Positions 1-7,134 of a stretch of DNA of 7,979 nt are shown one piece after another. The stretch is from Cohaesibacteraceae bacterium (GTDB lineage Bacteria > Pseudomonadota > Alphaproteobacteria > Rhizobiales > Cohaesibacteraceae). The notes beneath the pieces were generated by a model. That model saw only the letters and a list, made by a program, of their open reading frames with translations. It was not told the DNA's origin and did no database searches. Each line of letters begins with the position of its first letter. Positions within the stretch are counted from its first letter, which is position 1. Made by a program: the position numbers and the translations under genes. The stretch is from the NCBI GenBank assembly GCA_016764535.1, contig JAESRR010000061.1:2827-10805 (forward strand). The letters run 5' to 3'.

Positions 1-32
1 GTTGGCAATCGAACCAAAGCACCCGATAATTT

Positions 33-212
33 CTATTGGTGTTGCCCCGACAAAATTGACAGCCAGGGTCTGCCAACGATTTTTGCCAAATTAGTCAGGT
101 TTTTAGCCACTCGAACGCAACGTGGCTGATCGTGACGGCATTTGGCACAGATAATTTCAAATCCGGTTTTGGACCGTTCATACAACACGGCCAGCCAGCA
201 AAATTCTGACAC
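33..212 (-). pseudogene. Possible decayed IS110-family transposase fragment
   Basis: A 59-codon minus-strand frame (GTG at 210-212, stop TAG at 33-35) has no ribosome binding site. Its middle contains LYERSKTGFEIICAKCRH, which resembles the IS110-family stretch around 'LYEgl..aGF.viCiEtRH'. About ten residues later comes NLTNLAKI, which could be a worn version of the family's 'NKTDRNDARGIA'. If the alignment is right, the acidic residues of the DEDD catalytic set that fall here are gone: the Glu before RH is Lys, and the Asp pair is lost along with two deleted residues. That would make it an inactive remnant. No terminal repeats or flanking parts of the element are visible. The alignment is from memory and short, so a chance frame remains quite possible. 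Confidence 0.28.
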
Positions 213-243
213 TACAATTATCAGGAGATTTTATTGCGCCGAA

Positions 244-273
244 TTAACGCTTTGTTAAGGAATATTTTAGATC
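244..273 (+). promoter_or_regulatory. Promoter with CtrA-type box for the small RNA
   Basis: TTAA at 244-247, seven bases, then TTAA at 255-258 is an exact match to the full CtrA recognition pattern TTAA-N7-TTAA known in alphaproteobacteria. TTAACG at 244-249 also matches the alphaproteobacterial -35 consensus TTGACG at five of six positions. TTTAGATC at 266-273 matches six of eight positions of the -10 consensus GCTANAWC. The spacing between the hexamers (TTAACG and TAGATC) is 18 bp. The predicted transcription start is about 280, exactly where the first RNA hairpin begins. A CtrA box over the -35 region is the usual arrangement for CtrA-activated promoters. Binding and activity are inferred. 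Confidence 0.45.
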
Positions 274-279
274 ATTTGT

Positions 280-437
280 CCAATAATCTGATCACTGCGT
301 ACCACCACTTCGCAGTTGCCCACCATAGATCAGGTTATTGGATCGCTGATTTTGCCAATTGGGGATCTCCGGCTCAATACCGGAATAACATGATGTGCCT
401 AATATAGCCGATTCCTGACGGGATCGGCTATATTTTT
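280..437 (+). ncRNA. Putative structured small RNA, about 158 nt
   Basis: Three stem-loops follow a promoter-like element. Stem-loop 1 pairs 279-293 with 328-342, giving 15 consecutive pairs with one U-G wobble (287 with 334). It continues directly into an inner stem 294-299/311-316 (ACTGCG/CGCAGT). There is an 11-nt apical loop at 300-310 and an 11-nt bulge at 317-327, both rich in CCACC-like sequence. Stem-loop 2 pairs 368-372 with 380-384 (TCCGG/CCGGA). Stem-loop 3 is the intrinsic terminator. The wobble would be an A-C mismatch in a minus-strand transcript, so structure, promoter and T tract all favour the plus strand. There is no convincing open reading frame inside, and no plus-strand gene follows before yqgE, so a riboswitch or leader is unlikely. 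It does not show SRP RNA, tmRNA, RNase P or 6S hallmarks that I recognise. Its general layout (hairpins plus terminator, exposed C-rich loops) recalls alphaproteobacterial trans-acting small RNAs, but I cannot name a family. Confidence 0.5.
401..437 (+). terminator. Intrinsic terminator of the small RNA
   Basis: A perfect 12-bp stem is formed by AATATAGCCGAT (401-412) and ATCGGCTATATT (423-434), with a 10-nt loop at 413-422. It ends in TTTTT (433-437) on the plus strand. In the minus direction the stem is followed by TAGGCACA, with no T run, so it would be a poor terminator for ccrM, although the hairpin could still protect that transcript's 3' end. A GANTC site (410-414) lies in the stem. 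Confidence 0.78.
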
Positions 438-509
438 AACAATCTCAAAAATTGAATATGATAAATATTTCTCGTTGGACGCGCTTGCTTACTCCGGGGC
501 GAACAGTGT

Positions 510-1649
<1,140 letters not shown>

Positions 1650-1724
1650 TCAACTACTCCTGGAGACCAGAGAGCTACCAACTTCCGGTACAACTACAGT
1701 TCCGGATCGATTGTGTACCTATGG

Positions 1725-1740
1725 TTACCAGTTATGGTAA
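1725..1740. promoter_or_regulatory. Perfect inverted repeat upstream of ccrM
   Basis: TTACCA-GTTA-TGGTAA is a perfect 6-bp inverted repeat with a 4-bp centre, 91-106 bp upstream of the ccrM ATG. It could be an operator or an mRNA hairpin. On the minus strand it lies just downstream of a degenerate CtrA-type box (ATTC-N7-TTAACC, 1747-1763). A GANTC site sits at 1770-1774. The regulator is not identifiable from sequence, and the role is inferred from position only. Confidence 0.35.
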
Positions 1741-1769
1741 AGGTCAGGTTAAGCCTGGCGAATTATTGG

Positions 1770-1774
1770 GACTC
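1770..1774. promoter_or_regulatory. GANTC methylation site in the ccrM upstream region
   Basis: GACTC at 1770-1774 is a CcrM target in the short gap between the peroxiredoxin stop codon and ccrM. A second one, GATTC at 1602-1606, lies in the first codons of ccrM. In Caulobacter the ccrM promoter region carries GANTC sites that make expression depend on methylation state. The same logic is possible here, but single GANTC sites also occur by chance. Confidence 0.35.
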
Positions 1775-1785
1775 TATTCCGGTTT

Positions 1786-2271
1786 TTACAATTGCAATAA
1801 CATTGCACCGACACCGGCCAGCTCGGTTGAGCCGGATTTGGTTTCCAGATTAATGTTTGCGACGATGCCATCCCTGACAAGCATTGAATATCTGTGGGAG
1901 CGTATCCCCATACCAAAAGCAGATGCATCTACGTCCATGCCGACAGCTTTCGCAAAAAATGCACTTCCATCGGCAAGAAAAATAATCTTGTCTTTGGCAC
2001 CGATGGCCCGTGCCCAGGCATCCATTACAAATACATCATTCACAGATACACAAACCACATCATCCACACCTTTTGAATTCAGTTCATCCATGGCGTCCAG
2101 ATATTCGGGTATATGACTGTTATGACATGTCGGTGAAAATGCCGCTGGAACAGCAACCAAAACAACCGTTTTACCACCAAATATATCATTGGTAGAGCGA
2201 TCACCCGGTCCATGATCTGTCATCACTTTAAACGCGACGTCCGGTAGTTTATCACCCGCCTTGATTGCCAT
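1786..2271 (-). CDS. Peroxiredoxin, Prx5/AhpE-like redoxin type
   Basis: This is a cytosolic thiol peroxidase that reduces hydrogen peroxide and alkyl hydroperoxides, usually with glutathione/glutaredoxin or thioredoxin as reductant. The 161-residue length is typical of the Prx5 (type II) group. The peroxidatic motif is AVPAAFSPTCHNSHIPEYL around Cys49, where most members have PGAF rather than PAAF. GVDDVVCVSVNDVFVMDAW (68-86) is the family signature, with Cys74 as the only other cysteine; it sits where plant type II enzymes have their second cysteine. Arg124 or Arg127 in GIRSHRYSM is the conserved active-site arginine region. There is no signal peptide. GGGAG 5 nt before the ATG fixes the start. 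The gene lies 87 bp downstream of the DsbD-like gene on the same strand. That gap is AT-rich and may hold a separate promoter, though none is clear. Confidence 0.95.
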   Translation of the reverse strand: MAIKAGDKLPDVAFKVMTDHGPGDRSTNDIFGGKTVVLVAVPAAFSPTCHNSHIPEYLDAMDELNSKGVDDVVCVSVNDVFVMDAWARAIGAKDKIIFLADGSAFFAKAVGMDVDASAFGMGIRSHRYSMLVRDGIVANINLETKSGSTELAGVGAMLLQL

Positions 2272-2358
2272 GGTAGCTCCCTATGCTTTCTTAATTACGC
2301 ACTTGCCATATCACAATGCAAAATGGTTTTCGAAATAAAATCTATCAAATAATCGCAA

Positions 2359-3192
2359 TTATTGAAGTTTTACATCCTGTTCGACCAGATAATCATCGCT
2401 TACAAGCGTAACTTTCCAGGATTGTTTGGTATCAAGCACATCCACATCTACATTTTCAAGATCAATCCGGAATACTGCAGCCTGGTCTTGTGATGTCACC
2501 AATACAGGGCGATCAAGATACAATTCACCCGGTGGCTCCAGAAATATTTCAAGTTGAGTGGAATTATTCGTTCTGTTGACCGTTATTTCAAGAAACTTTT
2601 TGCCCTGGTCATCAAATCCAATTTCAAATCCCGATATGTGGAGGCTCGCATTGTGTGAGCCAGGAATTTTTTTCAAAGCCTTGCTTATGCGTTTGGCATC
2701 CCAATCATTCCGGTCCCTGCTTACCGGAATTCGCAAGCTATCACTGATTTGTACGGGCACGCAAATATCCGAGCATACGCCATAGAATGCAGAGATCATC
2801 AACTGAACAGGTTTATCAGCATCCAAAGGTATAATTCTCAACGGAAACAAGACATTCGTCTTGTAACCAACCGAATCTCCAGAAGAATCGTTAAACCTTT
2901 TTGGTACGGGCCATAGCAATTCTACTCTTTCAATATTCGAAGACCCCGAAAAGTTAAATTCCGGTGGTATGCCGGAGTCACCTGGCGACCTCCAGTACGT
3001 TTTCCAGCCCTCATCAAGTTCAATTTCCACACCCGCCAATATCGCCTTGTCCATCTCTCCACCCGCAATAAGCCGGAATGCACCTCCCGAAGTTTCAATC
3101 CACGGAGAGACCCGGGCCAAAGCTGGAGAAGCGATTGAAATAGCAATAATCGCTCCAATAAACATGATGAGCAAATTTCCAGTCCGGAACAT
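2359..3192 (-). CDS. Periplasmic DsbD N-terminal-domain protein
   Basis: This protein appears to be a stand-alone copy of the periplasmic immunoglobulin-like domain of the thiol reductase DsbD, without the membrane and thioredoxin domains. With the start at 3190-3192 it has 277 residues. Residues 1-26 form a signal peptide ending in ASPALA, so the mature protein is periplasmic. GWKTYWRSPGDSGIPPEF (62-79) and FYGVCSDICVPVQ (136-148) are family blocks. Cys140 and Cys144 form a CX3C pair, the spacing seen in ScsB-like and alphaproteobacterial members, whereas E. coli DsbD has wider spacing. Start choice: AAGGAG at 3202-3207 lies 9 nt before this ATG. An in-frame start 17 codons further up (3243) would put an unlikely charged extension in front of the signal peptide. 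The partner that would reduce it is not in the window. It may pass electrons in disulfide or cytochrome c thiol chemistry, but no substrate is evident. Confidence 0.87.
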   Translation of the reverse strand: MFRTGNLLIMFIGAIIAISIASPALARVSPWIETSGGAFRLIAGGEMDKAILAGVEIELDEGWKTYWRSPGDSGIPPEFNFSGSSNIERVELLWPVPKRFNDSSGDSVGYKTNVLFPLRIIPLDADKPVQLMISAFYGVCSDICVPVQISDSLRIPVSRDRNDWDAKRISKALKKIPGSHNASLHISGFEIGFDDQGKKFLEITVNRTNNSTQLEIFLEPPGELYLDRPVLVTSQDQAAVFRIDLENVDVDVLDTKQSWKVTLVSDDYLVEQDVKLQ

Positions 3193-3378
3193 TGCACGGA
3201 TCTCCTTGGGTATTGGTGGGACATGCACCTGTTTTCGGAACAAGACTACACTTAACCAGTGCCGACTGAGTGTAGATTATGGCAATTTCTCTTCATAATT
3301 ATGTGACCCGATGCACATTAAAATATCCGCTTTGTCAGACGCCCTTGCTTCGGGTGAGCCCGCTGGTTACCATCACAC
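3193..3378. promoter_or_regulatory. Divergent promoter region
   Basis: This 186-bp region separates the divergent DsbD-like gene and yqgE and must hold promoters for both. It contains the strong AAGGAG (3202-3207) of the DsbD-like gene, a TTAACC half CtrA-type site at 3252-3257 and a 10-bp palindrome CATAATTATG at 3294-3303. I find no convincing paired -35/-10 hexamers. On the yqgE side there is no clear Shine-Dalgarno sequence before the ATG at 3379. Confidence 0.4.
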
Positions 3379-3996
3379 ATGTATACATTTTCAGATATCG
3401 GATTGAGCAAAGCCCGGCGCGGCTTTCTTGACGGCCAAGTGCTGATTGCCATGCCAGGCATGTCGGACCCCCGTTTCGCAAATTCCGTTATTTATATTTG
3501 TGCCCATTCAGAAGAAGGCGCTATGGGCCTCGTCATAAACAAGGCTGCTCAGCATATCAATTTTTCCGAGCTTTTGGGCCAGCTTGATTTAATGCCAGGA
3601 GACACGCCGGTTTCCCCGCCGGAACAATTAACAGAGCTACAAATACATAGCGGTGGCCCGGTAGAGACAGGACGAGGTTTTGTCTTGCATAGTGACGACT
3701 ACTTTGTCGATAAATCCACTTTGCCCGTCGATAATGGCATATGTCTGACAGCCACACTGGAGGTGTTGCGTGCAGTTGCGCAAGGAGCCGGACCTGCCCA
3801 ACTGATTTTGGCTTTAGGGTACGCTGGCTGGGGACCAGGACAGCTGGAAGCGGAAATCTGTGCCAACGGCTGGCTAAATTGCCAACCGGACAACCACTTG
3901 CTTTTTGAGACAGAACTTGAAGATCGGTATAATCAAGCGGTTAAATTGATCGGAATTGATCTGGCGATGTTGTCATCCGAAGCAGGACACGCTTGA
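3379..3996 (+). CDS. yqgE: YqgE/AlgH family protein (DUF179)
   Basis: This is a 205-residue member of the widespread YqgE/AlgH family. It is a soluble cytosolic protein whose biochemical role is not settled; AlgH was named for an effect on alginate regulation in Pseudomonas. The family blocks are all present: GFLDGQVLIAMPGMSDPRF (15-33) followed by SVIYICAH and GAMGLVINK (47-55), SGGPVETGRGFVLHS (91-105) and LALGYAGWGPGQLEAEI (144-160). There is no signal peptide or membrane segment. An in-frame stop lies nine codons upstream, so the ATG at 3379 is the earliest start, but no good ribosome binding site precedes it. It is divergent from the DsbD-like gene and convergent with the c-di-GMP gene, so it is probably monocistronic. 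Confidence 0.95.
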   Translation: MYTFSDIGLSKARRGFLDGQVLIAMPGMSDPRFANSVIYICAHSEEGAMGLVINKAAQHINFSELLGQLDLMPGDTPVSPPEQLTELQIHSGGPVETGRGFVLHSDDYFVDKSTLPVDNGICLTATLEVLRAVAQGAGPAQLILALGYAGWGPGQLEAEICANGWLNCQPDNHLLFETELEDRYNQAVKLIGIDLAMLSSEAGHA

Positions 3997-4004
3997 TCCG
4001 CCCA

Positions 4005-6983
4005 TTACTCGGCGACATGTTTTCTGTTTGGATCATCATAATGCATGTCATTTGCCGGATGGCTTGCGACAGCAGGATCATTGCCTTGCTGTACCGCCTG
4101 TACATGATAGCCGCTTTTGATGAGAGCGAGCTGTTGATCAAGCATATTGCGTGCATCCGCAGCATTCATTGGTTGACCAAACAAAAAGCCCTGCGCATAG
4201 GTACAACCCATTTGATATAGCCCGATGGCATCTGCCTCGGTTTCGGCACCTTCCGCCACGATATCAAGTCCCAGATCGTGTGCCAGACCCACAATTGATC
4301 TCAGAATTACAGATTGTGCGGGCTTACCGTTGGACCGTACAAAGCTTTGGTCGATTTTGATGGTATCAAACGGGAAGTTTTGCAAATGCGAGAGCGAGGA
4401 ATATCCAGTACCAAAATCATCTATGGACAACCCGGCACCCAATTCACGAATTTGATTGAGTACCCGTGAAGCATATTCAGGATTTTCCATGACCAGTGAT
4501 TCAGTTAACTCCAGCTTCAGGGTGCCGCGTTCAACTGATGATCTGGCAAGCACTGCTTTGACGTCATTAATCAAATCATGACGCAGAACCTGCCTGCTCG
4601 AAACGTTGACACTCATAAAGAGCGGCTCCGGTCCGGTCATCATCTGTTGCCATTCGCTCAATTGTCGGGCTGCCTGTTCCATCACAAACAATCCAAGCGG
4701 CACAATTAAACCGGATTGCTCCGCCACCGGAATGAAATCTCTTGGTGCAATTCTTCCCCGGGTGGGATGGTGCCATCTTGCAAGAGCTTCAAATCCCGAA
4801 ATCAATTTGTCGTGGAGATTAACGATAGGCTGATAAACAACCTCAATTTCATCGAGTTCCAATGCCCTGCGTAAATCGGTTTCCATCGACGTCCGCTCTC
4901 CGGCGTATTGCCGAAGCGTAGCGCGAAATGACTCGATCCTGTTGCCGCCCAAACGCTTTGCATGATGCATTGCAATGTCAGCATCATTCAACAGATCGAT
5001 ACCATGCTTATGAGCAGGATCATGCACTGCGATGCCGGATGAAACTGTCAAAAGAATTTCTTTGTCACCGAAAGAAATCGGAGCTCTCAAACCCTTGCGC
5101 ACAGCGTCAGCAAATATGGCAATACGCTCGGGCTTTTGATCCGACAGCAGAATGATCGCAAATTGATCACTTCCAATTCGCGCCAAACTGTCTTGTGGCT
5201 TCAATAATCTCGACATCCGGCGGGCCAGTGTCAGCAATACGGAATCGCCAACAGATAAACCAAATTTCTCATTGATTGTTTTAAAGGAATCGACGTCAAC
5301 CAACAAAACAGATGGCTTGGAGATACCTTCAATATTGGCTCGGCACAGTGCAATTTCGAGCCGATCCAAAAACAGTTCCCGATTCGGCAAACCGGTTAGA
5401 TTGTCATGGATTGCATCGTGCAACATGCGTTCTTCAGCAAAACGTTGTTCGGTCACATCCAGCAACGTGCCAACACAACGGATGACTTCCCCGTCAGTTC
5501 CAACAACCGGCCGTGCTCTCAATTTAAACCACAGATAATGCCCGTCACTGGCACGTAATCGAAAGTCCTGCGAAATACGCCCGCGCCGGTGATCAATCAC
5601 CGCGTCAAGTGTAGAGCGAAACCTATCTTTGTCGCCAGGGTGCAAAACATCAAACCAGTCAGACGCCGGGCCTTCAAGTGTTCCACGCGCCAAACCCAAA
5701 ACATCTTCAGCCTCGCCTGACGTATGGATACGATCACGTAAAACATCCCAATCCCAAACAACATCCCCTGCCCCTGTCAGAGCAAGAATTTTTCGTTCGG
5801 AATCACTGACTATTCCCTGAGCAATTGCACCTCCTGCAAAGGCGTGTTGCATAACAGTAAAGCCAATTAACATCACAATCAGAACGAGGCCACCACCAAG
5901 CGCTGGCTGCACCAGATCATTGTCAAGCTGGCCTGACGCAGTCAAACCAGCGGCCACAACCCATCCAACCAATAACAACCAGGTTGGTATCAACATTACA
6001 GCACGATCATATTTGGTGATCGATAGAAACAGAATAACGACCAGACCGAATACCGCGGCAAGTCCAATCGAGAGGCGCGCAAGCCCCGCCGCAATAGAAG
6101 GATCAAACAATGCGATGCCAAGACTGCTCAGTAGAACAATCATCCACAACCCGACAAGATGGCTATAACGAACATGCCATCTATGAAGATGCAAATAGGC
6201 GAATAAAAACACCACAAGGCTTGCGCCCATCAGTATTTCGGACCCCGCCCTCCACAATTGCTCCCCACCTGGGGACAACAAAAATACTTTTGCAGTAAAT
6301 CCGAAATCAACGGAGAGGTAACCCAGTACTGCCCATGCTATTCCCGCAGCGGCCGGGAACATCGCGGTCCCTTTAACGACAAACAGGATGGTAAGAAAAA
6401 GAGCAAGGAGTCCGGAAATACCCATCACGATACCGCGATAAAGGGTAAAGGAATTTATAGAATCCTTGTATGCAGCAGGTTCCCACAACGTCAATTCGGG
6501 CAGATCACGGGCGCTCAATTCCACTACGAAAGTAACTATAGAACCAGGATCCAGCGTCACACGATAAACATCAGCCTCCGGATCAGGCAGACGAACCGGA
6601 GATATTCCTGCGCTACTCGCAATATTTGTAATCCGTCGAGAACCAAGTTCCGGCCAAAAAATCCGGGAGCCCGACAGTCTGAAAAATGGTGCTGCAACGA
6701 GCCTGTCAATTTGTTTGTCAGAAGTATTTGCCAGAGCAAACACCAACCAGCGCGGATTTAGCTGTGGATTGAGAGATCGCACTTCAATGCGACGAACAAT
6801 GCCGTCAAGACCTGGTGCCGTTGACACCTGGACACGGCCATCATTTCCATCTCGAAACTCGGCGATGCCCAATAAATCATAGGCACTTGCCTGTTCATCA
6901 ACCTGCAGGATTTTGGTTGCATTTGCTACCTCGACTCCAAGAGCCAGGAACATCATCATCGCAATTCGGGCAAGCCAGCACAT
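4005..6983 (-). CDS. 7TM sensor c-di-GMP phosphodiesterase, PAS-GGDEF-EAL
   Basis: This 992-residue inner-membrane protein probably hydrolyses c-di-GMP in response to a periplasmic or membrane signal. In order it has: a signal peptide (1-22, ending ANA); a periplasmic beta-rich domain (about 25-175) like 7TMR-DISM extracellular domains; seven membrane segments (about 182-204, 210-228, 247-266, 274-293, 300-322, 329-350, 361-381); a PAS/PAC domain (about 397-512); GGDEF (about 521-690); and EAL (about 702-945). The C-terminal tail carries no known domain. The GGDEF signature is GSDQF (604-608) and the inhibitory-site position is KPQD (595-598), so cyclase activity is unlikely. The EAL domain keeps the catalytic set: EAL (732-734), Asn793, ELTES (825-829), DDFGTG (855-860), Lys876, Glu911 and Gln931. 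An in-frame TGA lies three codons above the ATG, which fixes the N-terminus to this start or later. No Shine-Dalgarno is visible. The gene follows GNAT by 151 bp. Confidence 0.95.
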   Translation of the reverse strand: MCWLARIAMMMFLALGVEVANATKILQVDEQASAYDLLGIAEFRDGNDGRVQVSTAPGLDGIVRRIEVRSLNPQLNPRWLVFALANTSDKQIDRLVAAPFFRLSGSRIFWPELGSRRITNIASSAGISPVRLPDPEADVYRVTLDPGSIVTFVVELSARDLPELTLWEPAAYKDSINSFTLYRGIVMGISGLLALFLTILFVVKGTAMFPAAAGIAWAVLGYLSVDFGFTAKVFLLSPGGEQLWRAGSEILMGASLVVFLFAYLHLHRWHVRYSHLVGLWMIVLLSSLGIALFDPSIAAGLARLSIGLAAVFGLVVILFLSITKYDRAVMLIPTWLLLVGWVVAAGLTASGQLDNDLVQPALGGGLVLIVMLIGFTVMQHAFAGGAIAQGIVSDSERKILALTGAGDVVWDWDVLRDRIHTSGEAEDVLGLARGTLEGPASDWFDVLHPGDKDRFRSTLDAVIDHRRGRISQDFRLRASDGHYLWFKLRARPVVGTDGEVIRCVGTLLDVTEQRFAEERMLHDAIHDNLTGLPNRELFLDRLEIALCRANIEGISKPSVLLVDVDSFKTINEKFGLSVGDSVLLTLARRMSRLLKPQDSLARIGSDQFAIILLSDQKPERIAIFADAVRKGLRAPISFGDKEILLTVSSGIAVHDPAHKHGIDLLNDADIAMHHAKRLGGNRIESFRATLRQYAGERTSMETDLRRALELDEIEVVYQPIVNLHDKLISGFEALARWHHPTRGRIAPRDFIPVAEQSGLIVPLGLFVMEQAARQLSEWQQMMTGPEPLFMSVNVSSRQVLRHDLINDVKAVLARSSVERGTLKLELTESLVMENPEYASRVLNQIRELGAGLSIDDFGTGYSSLSHLQNFPFDTIKIDQSFVRSNGKPAQSVILRSIVGLAHDLGLDIVAEGAETEADAIGLYQMGCTYAQGFLFGQPMNAADARNMLDQQLALIKSGYHVQAVQQGNDPAVASHPANDMHYDDPNRKHVAE

Positions 6984-7092
6984 ACAAGATCACAAGGTTG
7001 AATTTCGCCAATCCCGCAATAACATGCAGGGTAATATATATTGCCGCTACAGTGCGGTATAAAGCAAGTTTTACGGACATCTCACCTGCAAT

Positions 7093-7108
7093 ACAACACA
7101 GATGTTGT
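7093..7108. repeat. Small inverted repeat between GNAT and c-di-GMP genes
   Basis: ACAACA-CAGA-TGTTGT is a perfect 6-bp inverted repeat with a 4-bp loop, 27-42 nt past the GNAT stop on the minus strand. It has no T tract, so it is at best a weak terminator and could instead be an operator for the downstream gene. A GANTC site (7113-7117) lies beside it. A TATATATT stretch at 7034-7041 is a possible -10 for the c-di-GMP gene. Confidence 0.3.
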
Positions 7109-7134
7109 TGACGAATCAAAATGAGGAGGCGTAT

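Larger units (their letters stand above)
1..509. other. Gene-poor region downstream of ccrM
   Basis: No intact protein gene is recognisable here. Reading plus frame 1 from the edge, an open frame ends at TGA 127-129, and its product resembles nothing I know. On the minus strand one short frame resembles part of an IS110 transposase (33-212, listed separately). Another minus-strand frame opens near position 100 and runs off the left edge without an ATG, GTG or TTG start. From 244 to 437 the plus strand carries a promoter-like element, three hairpins and an intrinsic terminator, listed separately as a small RNA gene. Positions 438-509 are AT-rich and form the 3' flank of ccrM. An 11-bp palindrome GAACAGTGTTC at 501-511 overlaps the ccrM stop codon. 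I see no tRNA, rRNA or CRISPR repeat. Confidence 0.6.

Noticed and set aside
105..127. Hairpin AGCCAC/GTGGCT as a terminator
   Set aside because: The 6-bp stem has no T tract after it on either strand; on the minus strand it is followed by A residues.
280..437. Riboswitch, 6S RNA or SRP RNA as the identity of the structured RNA
   Set aside because: No plus-strand gene lies downstream within reach and the transcript ends in a terminator. The end-to-end pairing with a central bubble of 6S RNA is absent, and the conserved SRP RNA loop motif is not seen.
6258..6761. 167-codon plus-strand frame
   Set aside because: It is antisense to the membrane part of the c-di-GMP gene; the translation is low in hydrophobic order and rich in Arg, Ser and Asn, typical of a shadow frame.
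6898..7080. Possible 60-codon minus-strand small membrane protein (MSVKLALYRTV...) upstream of the c-di-GMP gene
   Set aside because: The AGGTG is only 2-3 nt from the ATG, the frame overlaps the N-terminus of the c-di-GMP gene, and its second half is just that gene read in another frame. The hydrophobic stretch alone is not enough.
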